Shown here piece by piece: positions 18,042-27,173 of a stretch of 58,797 nt of DNA. Numbering within the stretch: position 1 is the stretch's first letter; each line of letters starts with the position of its first letter. The notes beneath the pieces were generated by a model. That model saw only the letters and a program-made list of their open reading frames with translations. It ran no database searches and had not been told where the DNA came from. The position numbers and the translations under genes are program-made. Source of the DNA: JAFGOM01 sp964605795 (lineage in GTDB: Archaea > Halobacteriota > Methanomicrobia > Methanomicrobiales > Methanospirillaceae); the NCBI GenBank assembly GCA_964605795.1, contig CAZSDZ010000014.1, positions 1 through 58,797 on the forward strand, read 5' to 3'.

Positions 18042-18551
18042 ATGAATATTGGCACAACCATCATCAAATCCCGCCGCAGTGTGAGAGCATACACAGATGT
18101 TCCTATCGATGAGGAGATCATAAAAAACGCTCTTGATTGTGCCCGGCTTGCACCTACTGCAATGAACCTCCAGCCATGGATTTTTGTTGTTGTACAGGAT
18201 ACCACACGACTGCGTGAGATTGCAGAGATGACGGATCATGGGAAATTTATCGCTGGTGCACAGCTCTTGATTGCAGTCTTTGGCGAGAAGGACGCGAAAT
18301 ACTACCTGGAAGACTGTTGTGCGGCAACCCAGAACATGATAATCGCCCTGCAGGCATATGGTGTCAGTTCGTGCTGGGTTGCCGGCGATAAAAAGGCGTA
18401 TGCTGACGATATCAGAGAGTTACTGCAGGTACCAAAAAAATACACCCTTGTCTCCCTGCTTCCTGCGGGGTACCCGAAAGAGGTAACGGTCCCTCATAAA
18501 AAGATCCTTGATGATGTCGTCTTTTATGAAAAGTATTCAGAAGAATCCTGA
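18042..18551 (+). CDS. Nitroreductase family flavoprotein
   Basis: 169 aa FMN-dependent oxidoreductase of the nitroreductase fold. It starts with IKSRRSVRAYTDVPIDEEII, the FMN-phosphate-binding segment, followed by DCARLAPTAMNLQPWIFVVVQ. Near residue 95 is DCCAATQNMIIALQAYGVSSCWV, and LQVPKKYTLVSLLPAGYPKE is near 128, all typical of the family. Substrates vary widely; no neighbour indicates one. The gene stands alone between two exported-protein genes, and a T-run follows its stop (18553-18560). Confidence 0.9.
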   Translation: MNIGTTIIKSRRSVRAYTDVPIDEEIIKNALDCARLAPTAMNLQPWIFVVVQDTTRLREIAEMTDHGKFIAGAQLLIAVFGEKDAKYYLEDCCAATQNMIIALQAYGVSSCWVAGDKKAYADDIRELLQVPKKYTLVSLLPAGYPKEVTVPHKKILDDVVFYEKYSEES

Positions 18552-18615
18552 TTCTTTTTTCCAGGTACCTCCATCAGCCAGACCTATATCTGGCATGACC
18601 TCCAACTGATATGAA

Positions 18616-20433
18616 ATGAGAAGAATAACACGATTTTTATCTCTTATCCTTATCACACTGCTCATCATCGTTCCATCTGGCGTCTCTTCACAGACATCTG
18701 ATGAATGGTTTGAGACCGGTGCAACTGCGATGAACGATGGCGATTATGAAGATGCCCTGTATGCCTTCGAGCAGGTTATTGCGCTGGATAATACCGTTCC
18801 CCTCGCCTGGAATAATAAAGCAGTTGCCCTCTTAAACCTCGAACGGTACGAAGAAGGTCTTGCTGCCGCAGAAAAGGCACTGGAACTGGATCCTGAGTAC
18901 ACCGATGCATGGAGCAATAAAGGAGTACTTCTGACAGCGCTAAAAAACTATCCTGCAGCATTAGAGGCAATAAACACTGCACTTGCACAGGATCCCCAGT
19001 TCTCTCCTGCATGGAGTAATCTTGGGGGCGTGTACCAGAATCAGGAAAACTATGAAGAAGCAAAAGCAGCATTTCTTCATGCTATCGATCTCGATCCCAG
19101 CTTATCATCAGCATGGAAGAATCTGGCACAGACCTACGCAGCCATGCAGGATTATGAGAATGCTCTCTCTGCAATTGATACTGCCCTCGGACAAGAGAAC
19201 GATAATCCCCGGTTCTGGCTGGTAAAAGGAGATATTCTCCAACAGAAAAAAGATTTCTCAGGTGCCTCTCTTGCTTACACTACCGGTCTCTCGTATGACC
19301 CAGACAGTACTGTTCTTTCCTATCAGCTCATAAGCAGCCTTATGGCAGGCGAAGAGTATGAGAAGGCCTTAACGATTATTGATGACCTGATTCTTCAGAT
19401 GCCTTCAGATGAAAACGTCTGGGGAATGCGGGGGAGTGTATTAGAGGCACTCTCCCGGACAGATGAAGCAATCACTGCCTATGACAGGGGCATCTCCCTT
19501 AACCCGGAAAGTACCTCCCTTCTGTTTCAGAAAGCAACCCTCCTGACACTTACCGAACAATGGGATGAGACGCTTGCAACGCTTGATACCATCCTTTCTC
19601 TTGATCCTGGCAACGAAGCGGCAATCACGAGCAAGGCACTGCTAATCAGTACCCGGGGCACCCCGGAAGAAGCGATCCCGGCCTTACAAGCGGCACTCGA
19701 GATAAACAGTACCAATCTCTCGCTTCTCTCTTTCCTTCTTCAGGCACAGGTACAGACAGGAGATCTCACGAATGCATTACAAACAATTGATACCATGATA
19801 GGACTCTCTCCCGGCTCTGGTATCTCGTTGTTGTACCAGAGATCGCAACTGGAAAATGCCATGGGCGAGACCGATACAGCGATATCCACGTTGCAGGAGA
19901 TAATCAGACAGGATCCCTCATTCCTTGCTGCATACGATGACCTGGGATACCTCCTCGGGAGTCTTGGTTCTTCTGGGGAGGCAGCAGACGTGTACCTGGC
20001 TGCAACAGAGGTAGTACCCGAAGATGGTTCCATGTGGTATAATGCAGGACTCACTCTTTCACAGGCACAGCGGTTTTCTGAAGCACTTACCTGCTTTATG
20101 AAAGCAGAAGAACTGATGCCACAAAACCCGATGACCAAGGTGAACCTTGGTGTTGCCCTGGCAAATACCGGCAGGTTCGGGGAAGGTATCGAGAAGATAA
20201 AGGAAGCAACGAGACTGGAACCGGACAATACCGAGATCGCTGCCACCCTCGTGAAGATAGAGACACTGATGAAAAACGCCGGGGATGTATCAGCGATTCC
20301 GGAAGTAACAGAGATAGCAGAGGTAACAGTAACTCCTGATATCACTACTCTGCCTGCCCTGCAGGATCAGGTAACCCCGACCGTACAGCCGACACCGGCG
20401 GGGCTAAAAGCACCTGAATCCATCTACCTGTAA
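18616..20433 (+). CDS. Exported TPR-repeat protein
   Basis: 605 aa with a signal peptide at residues 1-26 (LSLILITLLIIVPSGVSS). About 14 tandem 34-residue tetratricopeptide repeats then run to about residue 545, for example WFETGATAMNDGDYEDALYAF and AWSNKGVLLTALKNYPAALEA; the W-x-x-x-G and A-x-x-x-x pattern is regular. A Thr/Pro-rich tail, residues 550-605, has no obvious membrane anchor. TPRs build a protein-binding solenoid; its extracellular location suggests envelope scaffolding, with partner unknown. The next gene is on the opposite strand. Confidence 0.9.
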   Translation: MRRITRFLSLILITLLIIVPSGVSSQTSDEWFETGATAMNDGDYEDALYAFEQVIALDNTVPLAWNNKAVALLNLERYEEGLAAAEKALELDPEYTDAWSNKGVLLTALKNYPAALEAINTALAQDPQFSPAWSNLGGVYQNQENYEEAKAAFLHAIDLDPSLSSAWKNLAQTYAAMQDYENALSAIDTALGQENDNPRFWLVKGDILQQKKDFSGASLAYTTGLSYDPDSTVLSYQLISSLMAGEEYEKALTIIDDLILQMPSDENVWGMRGSVLEALSRTDEAITAYDRGISLNPESTSLLFQKATLLTLTEQWDETLATLDTILSLDPGNEAAITSKALLISTRGTPEEAIPALQAALEINSTNLSLLSFLLQAQVQTGDLTNALQTIDTMIGLSPGSGISLLYQRSQLENAMGETDTAISTLQEIIRQDPSFLAAYDDLGYLLGSLGSSGEAADVYLAATEVVPEDGSMWYNAGLTLSQAQRFSEALTCFMKAEELMPQNPMTKVNLGVALANTGRFGEGIEKIKEATRLEPDNTEIAATLVKIETLMKNAGDVSAIPEVTEIAEVTVTPDITTLPALQDQVTPTVQPTPAGLKAPESIYL

Positions 20434-20703
20434 CAGCACAACCGGCGGGGCTATCACAGTAAACAACGATGATCCGGTAATTTTTTCCCCAGGCAGGATG
20501 ACCGAATGAATCTGAAATCACCTGGTTTCCGGGTCTTTTAAAGAGAGCAGGGTTACTGACTGCTCTCTCATTTTCAAAAACGAGTATACCCGTTACATTA
20601 GTCTCTATTACGCAAACACTAATTCATTCTTCCATGAGGGTCATATGGGCAAAATTGCAGAAGGATTGCTCATAAGAGATGAAAGGGATTTACGTAAAGG
20701 GTA

Positions 20704-21300
20704 TCAGATTACATCTTTTACGATCGAGTTGATGATATCTGAAAGGGTTGCAGCAGGGTATACTCCTGCGGGTAACTTGTATGCATCGGTTTTATAGAGA
20801 ATAAAGGTATGAGGAATCTGAATAAGGACATCAATCCCTGCATCCTGTGCAAGACCAACTGAGAATTCCCTGGGAGCTGCGACATAATACCCGGAAAAAT
20901 CATTCTTCTTCACATGGGCAAGAATATCCTCAGGGTTCTCATTGGGATCAATATCCACACATACGACCGGGTACAGACCTTCATTCTCTCTATCAAGGAG
21001 GGAAGTCTCCTGTAACTGCATCGAGCAGGCACTACACCAGATGGCAAAGGTGTGCATGATAACAGGCTGACCCTTGCTTACCAGTGAATCCAAGGTAAAC
21101 TCCTCACCGGTTCGTGCATCAGAGAGCGGGATCTCACTCCAGGGAAGTTCTCCTGAAAGAGAACGTGAGTCTAAAAAATCACTATCGTCTTTTATGTCAG
21201 CAACCTCTCCCGCAGAAACAGGAAATGTGACTGATGAAGCGATGATACAACAGAAGAGGATGATGAGATAAGGTGAGAAACGAAGAGACTGTATATTCAT
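20704..21300 (-). CDS. Secreted TlpA-like thioredoxin-fold protein
   Basis: 198 aa. Residues 1-30 form a signal peptide (YLIILFCCIIASSVTFPVSA). The thioredoxin-fold domain occupies about 55-195 and has the redox motif C-S-A-C in HTFAIWCSACSMQLQE near residue 90, plus the cis-proline region IQIPHTFILY near 160. TlpA/ResA-type proteins reduce or form disulfides outside the membrane. It lies among exported proteins, including a subtilase and a papain-like protease that depends on a thiol, so it may serve them (inference). The loop just before the CxxC is typical of TlpA. Confidence 0.85.
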   Translation of the reverse strand: MNIQSLRFSPYLIILFCCIIASSVTFPVSAGEVADIKDDSDFLDSRSLSGELPWSEIPLSDARTGEEFTLDSLVSKGQPVIMHTFAIWCSACSMQLQETSLLDRENEGLYPVVCVDIDPNENPEDILAHVKKNDFSGYYVAAPREFSVGLAQDAGIDVLIQIPHTFILYKTDAYKLPAGVYPAATLSDIINSIVKDVI

Positions 21301-21372
21301 TACTCAGTTCTCAACCTGCCATATTTAAAGGTCTTGTGGTAATCATTACCAAAAAATTGTGCCGATATCGTA

Positions 21373-23649
21373 TCAGCGAATTGCCTGGAAGAGCGAGATG
21401 ACATCGGTGAAATCAATTCTTTTGTTTCCGGAATAATCAAACGCTGATACCGGTTCATTTTCAGCTATCCACTCAAGATACGTGAAGTAAAGAACAACAT
21501 CCTGGAAATCTTTTCTACCATTCCCGTTCAGATCCCGGTACAGATTATCATTATCAGGACTGGTTGGTTTAAGTTGCTGACCAGGGAGAGGGACAACACC
21601 AGTCCCTGCGGGTATTATCTCAAACAATCCACTGATGGTATGAGGGGCGGTTACTGCCCGAAACGTATACGAACTCACCGGTCCTGCAGAGACACTATCA
21701 ACCAGAACATCCCGTATCTGGTACCCGGCCAGAGGCGCTATCTGGAATGACTGTGTTCCCCCGTTTGAGACTGAAACCGGACCTGAAGGAGTAATCGTTC
21801 CTCCTCCTGATGCACTTGCGGTTATGGTTACCGATGTTGGGATAGGAGAAAAGGTAGCAGATAACGTATGATCGGTAGATACTGCCTTAAAGGTGTAGGT
21901 TGAAGCAACCCCTGCGGAAGATCCGTCAATAAAAAGGCCTGATATGGCATATCCACTCTGGGGGGTGATGGTTACGGTCATATCCTTTCCTGCGGTAACC
22001 GGTGTCGCTCCTGCCGGTGCAACAGAACCGCCAGTCCCGGCTGTTGCGGTAATGGTGTACGAGGTTGTCACCGGGGTGCTCCCTCCGGAAGCTGCCTGAA
22101 TGGTTTTATATGCGTTAATCCTTCCTCCGGACACCGTCTTTGCAGAGAGAGACGAGAGAGGATCCACACCCTGAATGATCAGGTTTTTCACCTGTACCGC
22201 AGACAGACCTGGTTTTACTGATTTAAGGAGTGCTGCAAGTCCTGATACATGCGGAGTTGCCATGGATGTACCTGACATGTAGACATACCGGGAACCCGGT
22301 CCGCAACTGGCAATCGAGTCACCGGGAGCGGCGACATCAACCATGGTCTTTCCATAGTTTGAGAATCCTGCAAGGCTGTCAGTCTTTGTGGTAGCTGCTA
22401 CTGATAGTATCCGGGAGAGCTCAAAGTTTGACGGGTAATGCCCGGTCTGATCGTTATTTGATCCCTGGTTCCCTGCGGCACAGACGATGAGTCCTGGAAC
22501 TTCAGAGAATGTATCGTACATCGCCTGGCTCTCTGCAGTACTCCCCCATGAACAGGAGAGGATATCTGCACCCATCATTCGTGCATAATTGATGGCATTC
22601 AGGGCCCCCAATGTATCACCCTGGCCATTTGCATCAAGAAATTTCAGAGGCATCAGTTTCGTCTTCCAGGTTACTCCTGCAACCCCTATTCCGTTATTAC
22701 CGACAGCAGCTATGGTACCTGCACAATGGGTCCCGTGACCCTGGTCATCCATGGGATCGTTATCATTATTTACAAAATCCCAGCCGTTTATATCGTCAAT
22801 ATACCCGTTATTATCATCATCAATCCCGTTATTCGGGATCTCACCAGGATTTTTCCAGATATTTGCTGCCAGATCAGGATGGGTATAATCAATCCCTGTG
22901 TCGATGACTGCCACCACCACTGACGACGACCCGGTCGACATTGCCCATGCTTCCGGGGCATCGATGTCTGCATCAGGGGTTCCACCAGAACTGCCATCAT
23001 TATGCAGTCCCCAGAGGTTGGGGAAGAGAGGATCGTTCATCGAGGCAAGAATATCAGCAACGGAAAGGGAGGTGTTATCTGATCCCTCCTCTTCGTGTGC
23101 TTCGGTTGGATCGGTCGGAAGGTACAGGGAGATGATATAATTCGGCTCTGCATAGGCAACATACGGAGATTCGGAGTAGGTATCAATGGCTTCAGCCACA
23201 TCCGTCCCTTCCGCCAGTTCTACCGAGACGATGCCGGGGAGGCCGGTAATAGAAAAATCCTGTGCAACTTCAGCATCAGGGATTGCACTGACTGCATACG
23301 ATGCCATCTGTCGTGAACTTACCGAGGCGACAGGTTTGTACATGATAATGACCTCACCGGGAACATATGGTGCGTCAAACTTTTTTTCGCCCTTACCATC
23401 CTCACTCTTGTCTCCAAGCGCTGATAATGCCTTTTCTGTGGAGTTTTTCACGAGCTCATAACGTTGTGTTGCTGCCTCCTGGAATAGTTCTTCTGTGCCT
23501 GAATCAGGAATATAATGGGTCTTATTCATCAGGTCCGATGCCGTAAAATGTTCAGTATAAGAGCCTACCTGACCTGATACCACCGGTACCAGGAAGATGA
23601 GAAGAAGGAGGGTAATACCAATCAAAAGACTACTGTCTGTATTATTCAT
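21373..23649 (-). CDS. Secreted subtilisin-like serine protease with dockerin-like C-terminus
   Basis: S8 peptidase. The ATG at 23649, with GAGG 8 bases upstream, starts a clear signal peptide (MNNTDSSLLIGITLLLLIF); a GTG seven codons earlier is possible. An inhibitor-like propeptide follows at about 95-180. The catalytic triad, numbered from the GTG, is Asp257 (VAVIDTGIDYTHPDL), His312 (GHGTHCAGT) and Ser469 (SGTSMATPHVSG), with oxyanion Asn401. Two beta-repeat domains (TITATAGTGGSVAPAG; TITASASGGGTITPSG) lie between about 540 and 690. The tail has two Ca-binding loops, DLNGNGRKDFQDV and DYSGNKRIDFTDV, as in dockerin/EF-hand modules. The whole enzyme is about 758 aa. Confidence 0.93.
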   Translation of the reverse strand: MNNTDSSLLIGITLLLLIFLVPVVSGQVGSYTEHFTASDLMNKTHYIPDSGTEELFQEAATQRYELVKNSTEKALSALGDKSEDGKGEKKFDAPYVPGEVIIMYKPVASVSSRQMASYAVSAIPDAEVAQDFSITGLPGIVSVELAEGTDVAEAIDTYSESPYVAYAEPNYIISLYLPTDPTEAHEEEGSDNTSLSVADILASMNDPLFPNLWGLHNDGSSGGTPDADIDAPEAWAMSTGSSSVVVAVIDTGIDYTHPDLAANIWKNPGEIPNNGIDDDNNGYIDDINGWDFVNNDNDPMDDQGHGTHCAGTIAAVGNNGIGVAGVTWKTKLMPLKFLDANGQGDTLGALNAINYARMMGADILSCSWGSTAESQAMYDTFSEVPGLIVCAAGNQGSNNDQTGHYPSNFELSRILSVAATTKTDSLAGFSNYGKTMVDVAAPGDSIASCGPGSRYVYMSGTSMATPHVSGLAALLKSVKPGLSAVQVKNLIIQGVDPLSSLSAKTVSGGRINAYKTIQAASGGSTPVTTSYTITATAGTGGSVAPAGATPVTAGKDMTVTITPQSGYAISGLFIDGSSAGVASTYTFKAVSTDHTLSATFSPIPTSVTITASASGGGTITPSGPVSVSNGGTQSFQIAPLAGYQIRDVLVDSVSAGPVSSYTFRAVTAPHTISGLFEIIPAGTGVVPLPGQQLKPTSPDNDNLYRDLNGNGRKDFQDVVLYFTYLEWIAENEPVSAFDYSGNKRIDFTDVISLFQAIR

Positions 23650-23817
23650 TACTGCAACCTCTGCAATCACCGGAATATCTATAAATCCCTTGTTAAGGTA
23701 TGGAGTTATATTATCTCATAAACTTTCCTTTGGATCTCTTCTTTTATGAGACGTATACGAGCAAAAAGACAGTACCAGACAAAAGATTGATTGATACCGT
23801 CCACCTAGTACAAAAGC

Positions 23818-25113
23818 ATGAAACCAGTACTCCAGGTCGCCCTTGATCTCGTTGATCTGGATCGGGCTCTCCTAATAGCAGAATCAGCGGTAGCCGGTGG
23901 AGCAGACTGGATCGAGGCAGGAACACCGCTTATCAAGAGTGAGGGTATCCGTGCAGTAACTGCACTGGCAAAGCAATTCCCTTCCTATCCTATCGTGGCA
24001 GACATGAAAATTGCAGATACCGGGGCAATCGAAGTAGAGATGGCAGCAAAAGCAGGCGCAACAATCGTCTGCGTTCTCGGTGATGCTGATGATGCAGTAA
24101 TTCACGAATCTGTACGGGCTGCAGAGAAGTACGGGGTTCGTATCATGGCAGACCTCATTAACACCCGGGATCCTCTTTCCCGTGCTGTCCAACTGCAGGA
24201 GATGGGAGTTCATATCATCAATGCCCATACCGGTATCGACCAGCAGATGACCGGTATCGATCCCCTGTCCCTGGTGCGAACTCTCTGTGGAAGAGTTACC
24301 ATCCCGGTCGCGGTTGCAGGAGGACTGGATGCATCGTTAGCTGCAGAAGCGGTACGGGCCGGAGCGTCCGTGATAATCGTTGGCGGATCTATCGTCAGGT
24401 CCGCTGATGTTGTGGGTCTGACACGACAGATTAAGGCTGCTATTGATGATCCTTCGATAATTCCTGATATCAACGCGTCACCAAAAGAGGATATTTTATC
24501 CCTGCTCCTGCAGGTGACATCGTCGCATGTTTCTGATGCGATGCACAGGAAAGGAGCCATGAGCGGCATCTGGGCGCTTAATCAAAAAACCCGGGCTGTA
24601 GGTCCTGCAATCACGGTTCAGACCTTCGCCGGGGACTGGGCAAAACCGGTAGAAGCCATAGACATAGCAGAAGAGGGGAATGTACTCGTCATTAACAACG
24701 ATCATGGTATTCACGTTGCCCCCTTTGGCGAACTTGCCGTTCTCAGCTGCATCAACAAAAAGATCGCAGGAGTCGTTATCGACGGTGCAGTACGGGATGT
24801 CACCGAGATACGATCTCTGAATTACCCTGTTTTTGTCAGGGCGACGGTTCCAAATGCAGGAGAGCCGAAAGGGATGGGTGAGATCGGCACCGAGATCTCG
24901 TGTGGAGGCAGAACGGTAAGAACCGGCGACTGGATCGTTGCAGACGATAGCGGAGTTGTTGTCATTCCAAAAAAAGATGCCTATGAGATCGCCAGGCGTG
25001 CAATAGAAGTAAAAAAAACAGAGAGTCGTATCAGAAAAGAGATAACAGAGGGAAAGACCCTCGGGAATGTAATGCATCTGCTCAGGTGGGAAAAACACGA
25101 GCATTACCGATAA
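23818..25113 (+). CDS. Bifunctional 3-hexulose-6-phosphate synthase / RraA-like protein
   Basis: Fusion of two domains. Residues 1-210 are a 3-hexulose-6-phosphate synthase of the OMP-decarboxylase superfamily: ADMKIADTGAIEVEMAAKAGA (D-x-K-x-x-D), INAHTGIDQQ and VAGGLDASLAAEAV. Residues 215-431 are RraA-like: SHVSDAMHRKG, GDWAKPVEAI, GVVIDGAVRDVTEIRSLNYP and the final DWIVADDSGVVVIPK. In archaea HPS runs in the direction that makes ribulose 5-phosphate from fructose 6-phosphate, releasing formaldehyde, which replaces the oxidative pentose pathway. The RraA half is annotated in relatives as a ribonuclease regulator, but the fold also includes aldolases, so its activity here is open. Both parts look complete. 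Confidence 0.92.
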   Translation: MKPVLQVALDLVDLDRALLIAESAVAGGADWIEAGTPLIKSEGIRAVTALAKQFPSYPIVADMKIADTGAIEVEMAAKAGATIVCVLGDADDAVIHESVRAAEKYGVRIMADLINTRDPLSRAVQLQEMGVHIINAHTGIDQQMTGIDPLSLVRTLCGRVTIPVAVAGGLDASLAAEAVRAGASVIIVGGSIVRSADVVGLTRQIKAAIDDPSIIPDINASPKEDILSLLLQVTSSHVSDAMHRKGAMSGIWALNQKTRAVGPAITVQTFAGDWAKPVEAIDIAEEGNVLVINNDHGIHVAPFGELAVLSCINKKIAGVVIDGAVRDVTEIRSLNYPVFVRATVPNAGEPKGMGEIGTEISCGGRTVRTGDWIVADDSGVVVIPKKDAYEIARRAIEVKKTESRIRKEITEGKTLGNVMHLLRWEKHEHYR

Positions 25114-25205
25114 AAATGGCAGGGAATGGAAAAATCTTGATCATTTCCCAATTTTTAAAGATAAAACCAAAAAACTCATCCCTTGTCACGGTGCATGACT
25201 GAGAC

Positions 25206-25958
25206 GTGAATACAACACACGCCATCATCCTGGGTATTATACAGGGGATCACCGAGTGGCTTCCCATATCCAGTGAAGGGCAGACCATAATCCTTGCGAC
25301 CAGTCTGCTTGGGATCACTGCATCCGATGCACTCAGTTATGCCATCTTTCTTCACCTTGGAACCATGATTGCGGTGCTTATTGTATTCAGACATACCTGG
25401 TTTGAGATACTTACCCTTCGGGATATTAGTCTGCTGCGTATTCTTATTGTTACCTCGATATGCACCGGGATAGTGGCAGTCCCCCTGTACTTGCTTCTTC
25501 GGCAGACCTTTGAGAGCGGTATCGCGGTTACCGTCATCATCGGGGTACTTCTTGTCATAACCGGTATCATGCTTAAGGCAAAACGAAGTGGTTTTAAAGA
25601 TCTATCTGCCATGAAAACCAGAGACATGGCTCTGCTTGGTTTTATCCAGGGATTTTCTGTGCTACCCGGGATCTCCCGGTCGGCGGTAACTATCTCTACC
25701 CTCCTAATGCGGGGGTTTTCATCAGATGTTGCCCTTACGGTCTCGTTCCTTGTGAGTGTACCCCCGGTTCTCGGCATCATCATCCTCGACTGGGGAACAA
25801 CACCTATTCGTTATGAAACAGGACTTTTAATGGTCATTACTGCGGCTATCGTTGGGTACTTTGCCATGGAGATCCTTCTTAAAGTTGCACGATCCGTTCA
25901 ATTCTCACACTTCTGTATTATCATCGGAGTTCTCGCTATCCTTGCCGGTGTTCTCTGA
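25206..25958 (+). CDS. uppP: Undecaprenyl-diphosphatase-like membrane phosphatase
   Basis: 250 aa polytopic membrane protein with about eight membrane segments and a GTG start. Both family active-site regions are present in their archaeal form: GIIQGITEWLPISSEGQTII near residue 10 (bacterial proteins have SSSGH) and FSVLPGISRSAVTIS near 150. In bacteria it recycles undecaprenyl diphosphate; in archaea the likely substrate is a dolichyl or polyprenyl diphosphate used for glycosylation or lipid synthesis (inference). The gene is 15 bases upstream of an AglD-like flippase-fold gene, which fits a shared lipid-carrier function. The ribosome site is weak. Confidence 0.88.
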   Translation: MNTTHAIILGIIQGITEWLPISSEGQTIILATSLLGITASDALSYAIFLHLGTMIAVLIVFRHTWFEILTLRDISLLRILIVTSICTGIVAVPLYLLLRQTFESGIAVTVIIGVLLVITGIMLKAKRSGFKDLSAMKTRDMALLGFIQGFSVLPGISRSAVTISTLLMRGFSSDVALTVSFLVSVPPVLGIIILDWGTTPIRYETGLLMVITAAIVGYFAMEILLKVARSVQFSHFCIIIGVLAILAGVL

Positions 25959-25973
25959 TATCTCGTGATTTAA

Positions 25974-26924
25974 ATGTGGATTATAGCAGGTTCATTATCT
26001 ACCCATAAAAAAGAGATGCGGTTTCTTGCCCGTTTTATTTTTGGAATTATTATTCTCATTTTTCTCCTGTACTCAGTCGATCCTGTTTCTGTTGCAGCGG
26101 TAATCCTTGCAATAAACCCGTTATTCCTTGTTTTTGCTTTATTCCTGTATGCGGTTACGTTTCTTATCCTCTCGTTCCGCTGGCGGTTTATCCTCAGACG
26201 GATGGGATATGCCATATCATGGAAAACAGCCTACCAGGCATTTGCAGCAGGAGTGCTCATATCTGATATCACCCCTGCACGAATAGGAGAGTTGTCCCGT
26301 CCACTGGCGATACGCAATCAGGTACCGGTCCAGGCAGGCATGATATCGGTTCTTGCTGACAGGTATATCGATATCCTGGTCATATTCCTTCTTGGTTCAA
26401 TGGGTCTGCTCTGTATCTTTAGAGCCAGTGATATCCCCCTGCTCCCGGTTCTTCTCATCCTCATCCTGCTCCTGGCAACCCCAGTAATACTCCTGTCTAT
26501 AGACCGGAAGCATGTCGTGCGCATTGCAGGCTTTATCGGATCTGCACGACTGAGCGATCTCATCAGTTCCCTTGATGAGATAATTTTCCGTACTCATGGT
26601 CTTCCTACCCTCCTGGGGACAGGGATACTTCTCACGATAATCTCGTGGGTCCTGCAGGCTGCACGGATTATGGTGATCTGCTTTGCTACCGGTTATTCGG
26701 TCCCGCTTGGTGAACTGATAGTTGTGCAGCCATTAATCAGTGCTCTCTCCCTTGTTCCGGTATCCATAGCAGGCCTGGGATTGGTTGAAGGGGGATATGC
26801 TGCTGTCCTTAACCTTTTTGGAGTTCCGGTTGCAACAGGGATGGCAATTGCTCTTCTTGACCGGTTCCTCACCGTCATATTTCATCTTGCTGTCGGAGGC
26901 AGAACCGCTGCAACAATGATTTAG
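25974..26924 (+). CDS. AglD/LPG-synthase-type multispan membrane protein (UPF0104)
   Basis: 316 aa with about eight membrane segments. It matches the lysylphosphatidylglycerol-synthase transmembrane / 'flippase-like' family: SFRWRFILRRMGY near residue 62, the conserved ITPARIGELSRPLAIR near 103 and DRYIDILVIFLLG near 125, and the late VPVSIAGLGLVEGGYAAVL near 260. Haloferax AglD, a dolichol-phosphate mannose-related N-glycosylation protein, carries this domain, so a lipid-carrier role is plausible. It follows the UppP-like gene at 15 bases. A second ATG at 26016 would remove 14 residues; the start is not certain. Confidence 0.82.
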   Translation: MWIIAGSLSTHKKEMRFLARFIFGIIILIFLLYSVDPVSVAAVILAINPLFLVFALFLYAVTFLILSFRWRFILRRMGYAISWKTAYQAFAAGVLISDITPARIGELSRPLAIRNQVPVQAGMISVLADRYIDILVIFLLGSMGLLCIFRASDIPLLPVLLILILLLATPVILLSIDRKHVVRIAGFIGSARLSDLISSLDEIIFRTHGLPTLLGTGILLTIISWVLQAARIMVICFATGYSVPLGELIVVQPLISALSLVPVSIAGLGLVEGGYAAVLNLFGVPVATGMAIALLDRFLTVIFHLAVGGRTAATMI

Positions 26925-27173
26925 GGGTGAGAAAAGGAGAGAGATCTTTTCTTTGTGAAAGACGATGTCTGATACACAAGAATTCTCCTGCCGTCCGGTA
27001 GCAGAAACTCAGGGATTTGCAATTTTTCATATCCCATCGCAGGAAACCCGGAAAAAATCCGATAATCTGTAAACCTTATCTATTAAAAGATGAATAATAG
27101 ATTATATCAGAATAATGGCAATAAAAAGAAGGTTTTGATTTCTTATACATGCCAGGAAACCTGGTGAGAAAAT

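Noticed and set aside
20644..20797. Plus-strand frame of about 50 codons opposite the end of the TlpA-like gene
   Set aside because: It begins in the gap but is mostly antisense to a well-supported gene and has no recognisable features.
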